From: Anomaloglossus baeobatrachus
Lineage: Eukaryota; Chordata; Amphibia; Anura; Aromobatidae
Direction of reading: 5' to 3'
Length of the DNA: 64,000 nucleotides
Assembly: GCF_048569485.1 (NCBI RefSeq)
Contig: NC_134354.1
Span: 339,383,643-339,447,642, forward strand
Shown here: piece after piece, positions 46,063 through 57,990 of the stretch
How the letters are laid out: each line of letters starts with the position of its first letter
How positions within the stretch are numbered: position 1 is the first letter of the stretch
The notes under the pieces: model-generated
The model's database searches: none
What the model saw: only the letters and a program-made list of their open reading frames with translations
What the model was told of the DNA's origin: nothing
Program-made: the position numbers and the translations under genes

Positions 46063-47802
46063 TTAAACAAATCTAAATGATGAGTGTTTGCATGTATGTC
46101 TGCGTACAATGCTTGTGTGTTTTATTACTATATATACACAAGTTACATACTATTTGCCTAAGGGCACCAAAACATTACATTTAGGTATATTTATAGGTAA
46201 ATAAATATGGTAGCTACCATGTGTAAATAATCAAGAAAAGAAATACTGTAGAAATCCCCCAAAATCCTGATGTCCACGTAGTGCAAGCTCCTGTCAAACA
46301 GCAGTATGTGTAACTTATCGAAGCACCAGTTATACAAGCAGGCATGCAAGAAAAAGTCCTCTTGGCTCAGAGTTGTGGCAGTCATGTTTCAGTGCAAAGT
46401 GTCAGTTGTCAGGTCACCAAATATCTAACCACAGATGTGCATACTGAAAGTGACTGAATCAAGAAAGGTTTACTGTGTTTATTGTGAAGCTGGTTATGCG
46501 ACACCAAATAATAGTAGGATCACCTCAAATGGTTATATATGCAGAGTCGGCTGATGCTGAGGACACTAGAAAATAAGGTACTCGATGGTTTCATTGATAA
46601 ATAAAAGTGCTTAAATCGTCGCCCCCAAGATACATTTGTTTTTGGATTCTGCAATAGAGACAATAAATTTCTATTATAAGCATGGTTCAGCTGAAATGAC
46701 TGACTAAAAAGTGTACCCTAGGCAATAAAAAAGTAACTACAAAAGTGCAAAAACAGGGGGTAAGGGTATTGGAATATTAATGAAAAAAAACCCAGAAATT
46801 TGGTGTAAATGAGAAAGAATGGCCAGGGAATTAGGAAAATCAATGGAAATAAGGTGCTAGGTGAAGACATTTTCCTTAAGTGCTTAATAATAGATTGCAC
46901 TTAAACCTGAATGAGTGATTGGAGTTAACCCTATGATATAAGGAATATGAAAATGCACGGGCAATTCCCAAGCAGATGAGTGTAAGGATAAATTATCAAG
47001 AAATCAATATTATTATACAAGTTTTAAATAAAATACTACTACTCTTCTAACCGGCCTTCAAGGAGTACCATGTAAGCACCCTGGTGTAATGTATGCCACA
47101 CCAAGGAAGAAACTCTTGTGCCAAACAATGGACACCGTACATGGTGACTCTGTGCAGTGCGCCACGTCCACTGACCATGCGCTCTCACATTCTGAACGGG
47201 TACTCCTCCATATAATACAGTGCAGTTACTGCAGCTCTCCGAGTGCTGTACCACTTTCATCACATTTAACAAGTGCTGGGTTTATTGACAACATAAAATA
47301 AAAATAAAGCTTTCTTTTTTTGTACCCAAACCCCTTAAAGCAAAAAAAAAAACAGAAAAAGACAATACAGTTCTAATTAAATAAAGATGTATAAATATCT
47401 CTGTACACCACTGTAGACACCTATCCCAATTCAATATATATAGATATATATTCAGATATATATGCTTAAAAAAACAACTTTCAGTGCATTTCCTTCCAAC
47501 ATCTCAGGATCACATTATGGGGGGAAGCACAGCGTAAAGAATTCATAGAAATCAGGCTTTCCCCAATAAAATATTAATAAGAGTAGGTGCACATTGGAAA
47601 AGATTCACATTTTCACAGCGTAGAAAGTTCCTTTTTTATATATTTTTTTCTTATCTTAAAGGAAAAGTGTGTATAAAAAGGCACAGATAAACTGCATATG
47701 GGACGTGAGATAGTGGGACAAAAAATGGAATGAAATGAAGTTGTTCCCTTTGGCCCAAAGTGGGAGGGAAAGGATGTGTATCGTTTGTGTGTGTGTGATT
47801 AT

Positions 47803-47861
<59 letters not shown>

Positions 47862-48210
47862 CATTCTATAATAGAGATGTGGATGCATTTGTCTTTCAGT
47901 ACCACAGTAGAAAATAAAATTGTGTACGCTAAAAGGGTCAAACATACCCCTGGATGCTTAAATTCGTACATGTTCACTACTTTCCATTATTAAAAGGTTT
48001 CCTTCCACAACTCCACACAATTCTTACCCTGTACCCTTAAAGGATCCATAACAAGTCTTACAAAGCTGTATTTGCATTTTTTAACTCTTAGGACTGTTAT
48101 CCTTCAAAGGATTCCTCTTACATCCTACAGTTAGCCTCATGCTGTAACCTACATATAGCTATCAGAGAGAAGGATCTGAGAATAAGGTCACCCCATTAGG
48201 TAGAGTCTAT
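46063..48210 (-). other. Probable 3' untranslated region of the minus-strand host gene
   Basis: This directly follows the stop at 48211 on the minus strand. It has no coding frame and holds several AATAAA words on that strand (for example 47286-47281 and 46481-46476). Which one is used is not decidable. A TA microsatellite interrupts it at about 47806. Confidence 0.45.
47788..47857. repeat. TG/TA microsatellite
   Basis: A short TGTGTG run is followed by about 25 TA dinucleotides. Confidence 0.95.
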
Positions 48211-48669
48211 TCACCCTTCGCCTTCCACATGGTCTTCCTTTTGAGAACCAGTGACAGAGTGAGGTCTTCCAGGTGGTGGAGATGACGTGCTAGCAGTTTG
48301 GCAGTAAGTGCTTGGAGTTGGGGAGCTCTGTTGGGCTGTGCTGGGAGGTGACATTACCCTGTCTTCTTCTTCCTCTCTCCTGTTAGTCCTGAGTAGCTGC
48401 TCACTTCCTCCTTGGGGTGGCTCCTTATACGGACCTTCTACATGTAGTTCAGAAAGCATAGGTCCTACTAGGGAGTGTTGAGGGCTGGGTCGGGCCTGTA
48501 CCATTTGGATGCCCCCAATAGGGATCATTGGGTAGGGAGTCCGTTGAAGATTCTGTGAGTGCAGAGGCAGATGGGTATACAAGTTTTCTCCACTCCTTGG
48601 CAATGTATGAAGCGTAAGAGGTGAGTAAAAGGTTCTTGGTAGAGCAGGGTAAACAGATGGTCCTGGTTT
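48211..48669 (-). CDS. Terminal coding exon of a host gene, HIVEP/Schnurri-like
   Basis: On the minus strand an acceptor TTCTTTTGCAG is followed at 48669, in phase 0, by 152 codons to a TGA at 48211. The segment is rich in proline and serine: [20 protein letters not shown], then [15 protein letters not shown] directly followed by [15 protein letters not shown], then a polar tail ([20 protein letters not shown]) ending DHVEGEG. The (T)[17 protein letters not shown] core is what I recall from the C-terminal part of the HIVEP (Schnurri) transcription factors, large zinc-finger proteins binding NF-kappaB-like sites; I cannot settle which paralogue. No finger lies in this exon. Codon use and splice context look real, and no break is seen. 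The preceding exon lies beyond 64000 or was not recognised, so the rest of the window would be intron. Confidence 0.6.
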   Translation of the reverse strand, partial: KPGPSVYPALPRTFYSPLTLHTLPRSGENLYTHLPLHSQNLQRTPYPMIPIGGIQMVQARPSPQHSLVGPMLSELHVEGPYKEPPQGGSEQLLRTNRREEEEDRVMSPPSTAQQSSPTPSTYCQTASTSSPPPGRPHSVTGSQKEDHVEGEG

Positions 48670-49640
48670 CTGCAAAAGAATATCATTGTGTGTTAAACCA
48701 TGTTCAGTTTATTCATAGTGCTATCTAGACAAGGATAGTCAACACTTAATATTGAATTCATGGTTAATATAAAAATACATAAAATTCAAATACTCTGACA
48801 CCTATTATATTTAGAAATAATTAAAAATACACAAAACATAATCAATACAGCAAGGTAGTTCAGAAAAGAGGAGGGATGGGTGACAATACAGAGAAAGTAG
48901 TCCTACAGCAGATACAAGCCTAATTAGTAGTCAAGTTATTGTGAGTAATAGAGTATTAGCCTAGCTTTCCAATCTAAACATGTCTGAAGTTGGTTCCAAT
49001 GGTTACGACATTGTTATTTCCATTCTACCACTGTACACATGCACATCTGCTCTCTCTCCTGGTCCTTCTGACAGTAGGGCCTGGTGGGTTGTGTGTTTAT
49101 GTGAAGATATGCTGGCAGCAACATACTAATAGTCCTGCACCTCTTATGCTTTCCACGAACTGGAAACTGGAAGTTCCCTTTTGTCATGGGTGATACACTG
49201 TGGCATGTGCCACTATAGTGTGGAATAGTAATGCTATTTTTAGCTGTTTAAGACACACTTCTCGTCTTTTCATTTGATATGTGTACATATTTAAAAGCAC
49301 TTTCCGTTTCCATACACACTCCCCCTGACGAAACAGGGTAAAACGTTGTTTTCAGAACATATTGTAAAACATAAAGACAAAGCACAAAGTAATATTTTTG
49401 AAAGTGCAAAAAAGACAGATGTACCTGAATGATACTCAAGGTTAAACTGCCTTCCAACAAAAATGGCCAGGTGAAGGCTTACTGCATGGGCTGTCATTGG
49501 TCATAGCATGGGCTGTCATTTGGTCATAGCACAGCTTTATTTTCACACATGTGCTATCTGTTACTTTTTCAGACAGATCTTAAATTTTGTCCGCAAAGAA
49601 AAACAAAACAGAGACATGTCCTACTTTGATGAGTGTGGCT
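48670..49640 (-). other. Intron sequence, nothing else recognised
   Basis: AT-rich sequence upstream of the acceptor, with no coding frame and no clear transposon ends. Confidence 0.45.
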
Positions 49641-49795
49641 GCCGCCCCACCACCGTGCGGAGCTGCCGCCCCACCACCGTGCGGAGCTGCCGCCCCACCA
49701 CCGTGCGGAGCTGCCGCCCCACCACCGTGCGGAGCTGCCGCCCCACCACCGTGCGGAGCTGCCGCCCCACCACCGTGCGGAGCTGCCGCCCCACC
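49641..49795. repeat. 24-bp GC-rich minisatellite
   Basis: Six to seven near-identical copies of GCCGCCCCACCACCGTGCGG plus AGCT. The frames through it (RPTTVRSC, PPHHRAEL, GGSSARWW) are by-products. Confidence 0.97.
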
Positions 49796-49799
49796 TACA

Positions 49800-49980
49800 C
49801 CCCACCTACTGTCTCCTCCCCAAAATCCTTTAGGATGTAAGCCCGCAAGGGCAGGGCCCTCTTCCCCCTGTGCTAGTCTGTCTATTGTAACGTGTACATG
49901 TATTCTGTATGTAACCCCCTCATGTACAGCACCATGGAATCAATGGTGCTCTATAAATAAACAATAATAATAATAATAAT
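49800..49980 (+). mobile_element. Retroposon 3' tail, LINE or SINE type
   Basis: GTAAGCCCGCAAGGGCAGGG, GTACAGCACCATGGAATCAA, GGTGCTCTATAAATAAA and a terminal (TAA)n run make a typical amphibian retroposon tail. Only the 3' end is present, so I cannot say which family made it. Confidence 0.6.
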
Positions 49981-50644
49981 GAGTGTTCTGGATCAAACTC
50001 GCCAATGTAAGTTAGTGACCCCATGAAGAAATCAAGAATGTCATCTATGTGTTGTCCGTATTTTACAGTTTATTGGGTAAGAGAAGCTAAGAATATTATT
50101 TTTTCCAAGAAAACCAGATGAAAGAAGGACTGTAAAAATTGAAACACGGACTAAACATGGGTTCAACGTACTGGAGAAAAAAACCACAAAGAAGCCAATT
50201 CATTAAATCTGGCGTAGCGCATGCTATTATTAATGAAGGGCTTGCTGGAGTAAAACGTGTCAAGTTCATTAAGGGGCACAGGCCACCTAATGAATTCAGT
50301 GCATTTTTGAGTGATGTGCACCTCACAAGAAATGCTACTCTAGTCGGGGACAAAATAAGAATGGGTGCATGGACTAGGGTAGCATTTCTGGCCTACAAAA
50401 AGGCGGCCTTCTTAATGAATGGCGCTAACCATGCCCCACCTCAGCTCTGCCCACTTCACCGCTATAAACTGGCATGGAAGCTTTGATAATTTCTGACTGT
50501 TTTCCTCAGAAAAGAACTGATGTATGATACTGGCTTATACTGAGGATTACAGAAAGGTCTAGAATGGTCACTTTTCAGTTTCTATTATTAATTTAAATCA
50601 TTAGTTCTATACTTTTTAAAGTATACAACATTTAAGAAATTTAA
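49981..50644. other. Unassigned intron sequence
   Basis: An open frame of 115 codons at 50139-50486 has no recognisable domain or flanking gene signals and is not called. Confidence 0.4.
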
Positions 50645-50856
50645 CACCCACATCGGCGTCCCCGCACTGGCCCACTCCCTCCATCCAGTAGGGATGCCAC
50701 TGCACTCACCCTCCCAGCCACGCAGTGGTGGCATCTCACTGTTCTTAAAAGGGCAGTGTGTACTAACCAGGAAATGCTTCTCAGCTTATGGCTGAGAGGC
50801 ACTAGGTACTTAAGGCATGCTCCCCCTATGGGAGATGCCTAAGCAACGTGGTCTTA

Positions 50857-51419
50857 AGCCTGCTTTACACGCTGCAATATATCTTACAATGTGTCGGCGG
50901 GGTCACGTCGTAAGTGACGCACATCCGGAATTGTAAGTTACATTGCAGTGTGTGACAGGTACGTGCGATTGCGATTGAACGTTAAAACATTCATTGCATA
51001 CACATCGTACCTGTCTCTAGAATTGCACGTCAGATTATTCATCGTCCCCGGGGTAGCACACATTGCAGTGTGTGACACCCCGAGAACAATGAACAGATCT
51101 TACCAGCGTCCTGTGGCTCCCGGCCCACAATGCGGAAGGAAGGAGGCGGGAGGGATGTTTACGTCCTGCTCAGCTCCGCCCCTCCGCTTCTATTGGCCGG
51201 CTGCCGCGTGACGTCGATGTGACGCCGAACGTCCCTCCCACTCCAGGAAGTGGACGTTCGCCGCCCACATCGAGGTCGTATGGATGGGTAAGTACATGTG
51301 ACGGGGGGGTTACTCGTATGTGCAGCACGTTCAACAAATTGAATGTGCCACACATACGATGGGGATGTTGCAAATCGCATACGAAATCGTATGCGAAATT
51401 GCAACGTGTAAAGCAGGCT
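50857..51419. mobile_element. Harbinger-like MITE in the 5' LTR
   Basis: TTA flanks both sides (50854-50856, 51420-51422). The left AGCCTGCTTTACACGCTGCA and the right read inward, AGCCTGCTTTACACGTTGCA, are almost perfect inverted repeats. 563 bp, non-coding. Confidence 0.9.
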
Positions 51420-53459
51420 TTACTGCTAGAGACATGCTTGCTACTTGTTGGGGCCTGATTCCTTTACCCTACGTCCGTTACCTGTGCGGCTAACCCGAAC
51501 CTGTGTTCTAGTATTTTTTGTCCCTGCAGTACCTGCCTAACCTGCTAATGCCTGCTGTACCTGTCTGAATCAGATGTCCAGTTTGTTCCAGTTGTCCTGG
51601 CTGTACCGGAGTCCGTTCCTGCATCCTCGACCCCTGAGGTCAGCTGCTACAGTGTCGAGATAACCTTTTGCGTGGCACCTGGCGGCTACCTTCCAGCAAA
51701 AGCCTAACCTAACCATCACATCAGACCAGTAAAAACAAGTTAGTCGCTTAGTTACACCCCTCCAGGGTGAGCCAGTGCTGTGGCACAGTGGCTCCACACT
51801 CACTAGCGTAACAATTTGCTCAGGCCATGGACCCAGCTGGCTCAAGTACCACTCAGCTCGGAGGTCTGCAACAAGTTCTGATCCGTCTATGGAAAGAACA
51901 AGATTAAATCCTGACCTACTTGCTGTCAGTGGACACCCATCTCCACACTTTGATACCAATGGCTCCACCTGATCCTGTCCCGGTTGTAGTGTCTAGTTCA
52001 TCAATTAATTCAGCTCCTGGTTCCGGTCCACGATTGTGTGCTCTTTCGTTGTTTGATGGTGACCCCAAGCAATGCAGAGTATTCCTAAATCAGTGCACGC
52101 TCACCAGTTCCCTTTGAACTGGGCCAAAGTGGCCTTTTTTGATGTTTCATCTGACTGCTGAGGCCCTTGCCTGGATCAATCCACTATGGGAGAGAAGAGA
52201 TCCTTTTGTCTCGAACTTTCCTGGAGGTATTCTGCAAGGTATTCAATGAGCCAAGTCATATCACTTCAGCATCATCTTTCTTCTCAGACTGTGCCAGGGA
52301 AGTCTCATTATAGGCCAGTATACCATCCATTTCCACACCCTGTCCTCTGAACTCTGCTGGATTAATGAGACACTGGTAGCTGCATTCTGGGAGGGTCTGT
52401 CCGAGAAAATCAAGGACGAACTTTAGGTGGGAATGCTGAACTCTGAGATGATCGAATTCTATGAGCTGCCAGTACTCTAACATCCACTGCTACTGGGCCT
52501 GCTGTGGCTTCAAATTCATGAGTCTGTCTTGGACATGAGATCAGATGAAGTGCTCACATGGGTTCAGTCCGGTCACGAGAAATGTCTCGTTCCTGTCCGT
52601 ACTGCCTGACTACCAGCGACTCCATCAAATCTTCTAGGTCTGCCACTTGCCTACTGGTCCTTTGTGAACGTCCTAGACAAGAGGATAGCAGAGATGTTAC
52701 CACCACATACGCAGTATGATTGTTCTATTGAACTACTTGTGGGTTCCTCACCTCCTCGTGGTCGAATCTATCCTATTTCTCAGGCCTGCAACACACATCC
52801 GTCAAACACGTGCGAGTTTGGTCCGTTCCCATATATACCGGAGACATGGACAAACGTGCACCAATGTTATTTAATGTTTGAGGACACATGTGCGTTTTTC
52901 ATTAAGGTCCGTGTGTCCGTGTGCGTGCTACTTTTGTGTCTCCGTTTTGCAAAGAAGCATGTCCGTTTTCATCACGGAACACGAACACACGGGCCCAATG
53001 AAAGTCAATGGGTGTGTGCGCACGCCTAAGTGACACGGACGCATCTCTGTATGCTCCGTGTACGTTTTGTGCTTTTTTCATGTGATGTCGGTCTTTTTTC
53101 TTTTTCTGTTTCGTTCTCTCCCTCAGTCCGTTGGTCGGTCTCTCTATATGTCTGTCGGTCGGTCTCTCTGTCTTATCTGTCTCTCTCGCTGTCTGTCGGT
53201 CAGTTCCCCCCCTCTTTCATACTTACCGTTCCCCGATCTCCGGCGCGGCGCTGCACTGCTGTTATAAAAGCTCCGGCGGCTTTTACTATTTTGAAAAAGC
53301 CAGCCGCTCATTAATCAATCTCGTATTCCCTGCTTTCCCCGCCCACCGGCAAATATGATTGGTTGCAGTGAGACACGCCTACACGCTGAGTGACAGCTGT
53401 CTAACTGCAACCAATCACAGCCACCGGTGTGGCAGAGAAATAAATAAATAAATAATTTA

Positions 53460-53850
53460 AAAAAACGGCGTGCGGTCCCCCCAATTTTAATACCAGCCAG
53501 ATAAAGCCATGCGGCTGCAGGCTGGTATTCTCAGGATGAGGAGCCCCACGTTCTAGGGAGCCCCCCAGCCTAACAATATTAGCCAGCAGCTGCCCAGAAT
53601 TGCCACATACATTAGATGCGACAGTTCTGGGACTGTACCTGGCTCTTCCCGATTTGCCCTGGTGCGTTGGCAATCGGGGTAATAAGGAGTTAATGGCAGC
53701 CCATAGCTGCCACTAAATCCTAGATTAATCATGTCAGGCGTCTCCTCGAGATACCTTCCATGAGTAATCTGTAAGTTACAGGAAATAAATACACACACAC
53801 ATCTGAAAAATCCTTTATTTGCAATAAAAACCACTAACAAATACCCTCGT
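53460..53850 (+). repeat. Shared core module copy
   Basis: GGCGTGCGGTCCCCCCAATT, GGCTGGTATTCTCAGGATG, TTAGATGCGACAGTTCTGGG, GCAATCGGGGTAATAAGGAG and AATCCTTTATTTGCAATAAA are present in order. Confidence 0.85.
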
Positions 53851-54009
53851 TCACCACTTTATTCAGCCCGAAAAAGCCCTCCATATCCGGCGTAATCCAC
53901 GGAGTTCCAGCGTCGCTTCCAGCTCTGCTACATGGAGGTGACAGGAGCTGCAGAAGACACCGTCGCTTCTGACAGCTCCATGCAGCAACTGAAGACAGCC
54001 GCGCGATAA

Positions 54010-54290
54010 TTAAAACAAATGGCGTGCGGTCCCCCCCAATTTTAAAACCAGCCAGATAAAGCCATACGGCTGAAGGCTGGTATTCTCAGGATGGGGAGCT
54101 CCACGTTATGGGGAGCCCCCCAGCCTAACAATATCAGTCAGCAGCCGCCCAGAATTGCCGCATACATTAGATGCGACAGTTCTGGGACTGTACCCGGCTC
54201 TTCCCGATTTGCCCTGGTGCGTTGGCAAATCGGGGTAATAAGGAGTTATTGGCAGCCCATAGCTGCCAATAAGTCCTAGATTAATCATGT
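54010..54290 (+). repeat. Shared core module, second adjacent copy
   Basis: About 550 bp after the previous copy the same series restarts at AATGGCGTGCGGTCCCCCCC and runs to TCCTAGATTAATCATG. The two copies form an internal tandem duplication. Confidence 0.85.
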
Positions 54291-54560
54291 CATGTCATGG
54301 TGAGCCCTTCACTGGTGACCGCTAATCGGGACGCGACACAGACAGAGCCGCAGCATGACCATGAAGTCGGGTGAGGTTCACCCGAGTTCATTCTGATCGT
54401 GCGGCTCTTTCTGTGTCTGCTGTCATCTGCCTTTCACCGCTGCTACATGGCTGTCTGTGGCTGCTGTCAGCGGCCATGTAGCAGAGCTGAATGGCAGATG
54501 ACATAGTAAAAACGCATCTCTACACATTACACACGCTTGGCAAGTCAGTAAATAAAAAAA

Positions 54561-54770
54561 AAAAAAAAAGGTGCCCAATGCATACGTCACAGAACACATG
54601 ATCTAAAGGATCGCACACAAAATTGATCAATTTAACATAGACTACTAACGCACGTGTGACAGCAAATGAACGACCTACGTGCAATCTCATTCAATCGCAT
54701 ATGCGACCTGGGCGTGTCACATCGCATACGAGATCGCACACCTAATTGTAAGGTGTAAAGCCCAATATTC
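54561..54770. mobile_element. Harbinger-like MITE piece
   Basis: The sequence ends in CATACGAGATCGCACACC and TAAGGTGTAAAGCCC, which resembles the right ends of the MITEs at 34682 and 50857. No matching left end is found. Confidence 0.4.
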
Positions 54771-55898
54771 CATTTCCTGTGGCCATCAACTCCACAAACC
54801 TAAGGACGATGTTCTCATCAAGAGTTTCTCCAAAATCTGGGCGGAGACCAAAGTCTCTGGAGCAGTCCTGAGTACGGATAAAAAAGCATGAGAATAAGCG
54901 ATACCTGGATCCTCCCTTGTTCTGGTCTAGAAACAAAAGTATGGCTCTCTTCCAGATATGTCCATCTCAGGATGCCTTCCTACAAGTTGGGTCCCCGCTT
55001 TATTGGTCCCTTTGAGGTTCTCCAGCAGAACAATTCCATATCCTACAAGCTGAAGCTTCTGGCCTCCATACGTATCCCCAATTCCTTCCACATCTCTCCT
55101 CAAGTTTGTCGTCTTGAGCCGCTACATCAAGAATCCTAGTACACTGTCTTCACCAGTCAGCTAGGAGGACGTCTCTAAGGTAAACAAAACATCCAGGCCA
55201 TGAAACTGGTGAATGGTAAAATCCTTTTCCTAGTGAATTGGAGGGGTTTGGGCTTTGAGCCTAATAAGGCTATGTTCACACACTGCGTTTTTACCTGCGT
55301 TTTTTTTTGCGTTTTTGCTGCAGAACTTTCTTGAGAAAATGGTTGTAACCTTTCTGCAGACATTCCCCAGCATAACCTATGGCAAAAAAAAAATAGCTGT
55401 GTGCACACTGCGTTTTTTTCTTAAGAAAATTCTTTCGGTAGATTTTCTTAAGAAAAAGAATGAGCATGTCACTTCTTTTCTGCCGCTAACTACGTTATTC
55501 ACTCCATTGACTGTAATGTAATCATCAGGACTATTTTTTCAATGTCTTTTGTGTAGGATCTGATAGCACATAGAAGCACTTCCGTGTGCATCCGATCCTA
55601 CAAAAAACACATCGGATGCCGTATGTCCGCTCCATTATTATGGAACATGTCCTATTCTGTTCCGTGATAACGGACCGTGACTCATTACAAGTCAATGGGC
55701 CTGCAAAATCCTCGGAAGCCGCATGGAAGCACTTCCGTGTGACCTCCGTCAGGTGCCTGTGCAGTCTGTGTCCCGCTCCCGCCCCGCGGCTGCCCGCACT
55801 GCAGTGTGCCAGTGTCTGCCCGCACTGCAGTATCAGCAGCTTCTCACACTGCAGTGCGGGCAGCCGCAGGGATGATGAGCGCTGCTGCCAGGAGGTTA

Positions 55899-56130
55899 GA
55901 TGAGATCATTACCTGCTGTGACGATCTCCTGCACTCCTGACGTCAGTGCTGTCACTGCCTTCTATGCCCGCCGCGGTTTCACATCACGTCTCGCGGGCGG
56001 CCCGAGACTGTCATTAGCGGTGACATCACGGGCTCCCGCGATACAGCTGAGAACGCGGCGGGCATAGAAGTCAGTGACAGCGCTGACGTCAGGAGAGCAG
56101 GAGATCGTCACAGCAGGTAATGATCTCATC
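55899..56130. repeat. 232-bp inverted repeat
   Basis: GATGAGATCATTACCTGCTG on the left pairs with CAGCAGGTAATGATCTCATC on the right. The arms, about 75 bp with few mismatches, include TGACGATCTCCTGC, CTGACGTCAG, and CTTCTATGCCCGCCGCG against CGCGGCGGGCATAGAAG. Confidence 0.9.
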
Positions 56131-56279
56131 CCTTGCAGTGACCTGGGCTGACCTCATGATGTTAGCTCAGGTCACTGCACTACTTTCCCAGCCAATGGGG
56201 AACATTCTGTTCTTCATTGACTGGAACAGTGACTATGGTATGGATCGTCGTGGGACCCCCTTATTGGATTACGCCGGAC

Positions 56280-56960
56280 CCGGATTTGATTGTTCTTTTA
56301 AATGAATTGGTGAAAGAGGGAATGTTTTGGGCAGTGTTTTTTCAAATAAAACTTTTTTTGTTGTCTATTTTTTTTTTATTACGGACTGGGTTCATGATGC
56401 GTGACATCACTAACCCCACTAACCCCAGGGCTTGATGCCAGGTGACATTACACATCTGGCATCAACCCCATATATTATCCTGTTTGCCACCGCACCAGTG
56501 CAATGGGATGAGTTGGGGTAAAGCGCCAGGATTGGCACATCCAATACAGGCGCCACTTCTGGGGCGGCTGTGGCCTGCTATTTTTAGGCTGGGGAGTGTC
56601 AAATAACGGTGGACCTCCCTAGTCTGAGAATACCAGACCACAGCTGTCCGCTTTACCTTGGCTGGTGATCCAATTTGAGGGGGACCCCACGTTTTTTGTT
56701 TTAAATTATTTATTTAATTTAAAATAACAGCGTGGGGTGCCCTCTGTTTTGGATTACCAGCCAAGGTGAAGCTGCCAGCTGTGATCTGCAGGCTGCAGCC
56801 ATCTGCTGTACCCTAGCTGGCTACAAAAGATAGGGGGGACCCCATGTCGGGTTTTTTTTTTGGCTAACTACAAGGCTAAGCACCCTTTAGTGCTACATGA
56901 AAGTCACTAAAGGGTGCCAGCTTAGAATATGCACGGGGGGTAGGACATTATATAGGTTTT
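56280..56960 (-). repeat. Shared core module, long form, inverted
   Basis: Read on the minus strand it follows the copy at 10500-11180 block by block, including the CACCCTTTAGTG...CACTAAAGGGTG hairpin (at about 56881-56918) and the CATCACTAACCCC words. Confidence 0.85.
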
Positions 56961-57165
56961 TCTCATCTCTATCTATCTATCTATTCATCTATCTATCCAT
57001 CTTTCTATCTATCTATCCATCTATCCATCCATCCATATATCCATCTATCCATCTATCTATCTGTCTATCCATTATCTATCTATTTATCTATCTATTATCT
57101 ATCTATTCATCTTTCTATCTATCCATTATCTATCTATTTATCGATTATCTATCTATTATCTATCT
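56961..57165. repeat. TCTA/TCCA microsatellite
   Basis: Imperfect runs of CTAT, CCAT and ATTATCTATC tetranucleotides. Confidence 0.95.
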
Positions 57166-57622
57166 TATTTATTGCTGTTAAAGCATTAAAAAACGCAGAG
57201 ACCAACCTGCAAAAAAACGCACCAAAACGCGGTAAAAACACATGCGTTTTTTGGTGCGTTATTGGTGCGTTATTTGTAACGCAGGTGCGCTAATCCTTCA
57301 CTCTCAAGAAATTTCTTAAGAAATTTCTTGAGAAAAATCCTTTTTCTAGTGCGCTCATAGCCTAAGGAGAATATGATGCCCTTCATGCTGTACCTCTGCC
57401 TGAATCAGCCTTCCTGCCTGCATGTGAGTACATTTCTGCATCTTCAACCCCTAGAGTCAGCTGCTACAGTGCAAAGATATCCTCTGGACTGGTACCTGGT
57501 GGTTATCTTCCAGCACAAGCATGACCTCACCATCAGAGGCTGTGGTGAAGATGAGGTAGTAACTTAGTTGTGCCTCTCCAGGGTGTGCTGTGGCACAGTG
57601 ATCCTCACCCACAAGAGTAACA

Positions 57623-57990
57623 ATAAAGGACCGGAATCATATTGTAACTTTAGATGCATAATCCAGGCTGCAGATCTTCAACTGACTTTGCAGTACAGTG
57701 TATAGTGCTGAAATATGTAATATCGGTGGCTAATAGAGGGTGTTGTCAGTCTAAATACTTGCTTATTAAAAAAGGGCCACTGAGTTTATATGCTGTAAAC
57801 TATTACCCACCAAGTGCAGACACTATAATTCTTTAAACCATAGACTCTTCGTGTCTACTGAATTCCAATATAATATATTATTATGTGTTATGTAAAGCGA
57901 TTGTGGGCAAATGTGTATATGACTCCAGACTTTAAGATTTTTCAGCGGGCACTGTTCGAAACCAGATCCAGTATCCTAACTACATGGACC
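57623..57990. other. Unassigned intron sequence
   Basis: No gene or repeat is recognised between the LTR fossil and the Tc1 fragment. Confidence 0.45.

Larger units (their letters stand above)
52782..54560. mobile_element. Harbinger-like element, right end unclear
   Basis: The left end GGCCTGCAACACACATCCGT resembles that of the element at 4784. The interior has the same order of parts, including two core-module copies (53460-53850 and 54010-54290) and the block with GACCATGAAGTCGGGTGA that parallels about 6240. No clear right inverted end is found; another MITE piece follows. Confidence 0.55.
55268..57362. mobile_element. Harbinger-like element near the 3' end of the LTR fossil
   Basis: TAA flanks both sides (55265-55267, 57363-57365). 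The end GGCTATGTTCACACACTGCG and the other end read inward, GGCTATGAGCGCACTAGAAA, match. Contents are a foldback block (55899-56130), an inverted long-form core module (56280-56960), a TCTA microsatellite, and CTTAAGAAA hairpins near both ends. No transposase. Confidence 0.75.
50645..57622 (+). mobile_element. Degraded Ty3/gypsy-type LTR retrotransposon fossil
   Basis: A 5' LTR of about 50645-51813 and a partial 3' LTR of about 57366-57622 share words such as AGTCAGCTGCTACAGTG and TGTGGCACAGTG. Between them are a gag-like part (about 51827-52600), the start of a reverse transcriptase (about 52660-52785, PPRGRIYP) and the end of an integrase (about 54890-55140, KLGPRFIGPFEVL). The middle of pol is absent. 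Three Harbinger-like elements are inserted, at 50857-51419, from 52782, and at 55268-57362. It is broken in many places and old. Confidence 0.75.

Noticed and set aside
49569-49967. Proline/alanine- and serine/tryptophan-rich frames
   Set aside because: They come from the 24-bp minisatellite.
50139-50486. 115-codon frame in the intron
   Set aside because: No domain, start context or splice support; likely chance.
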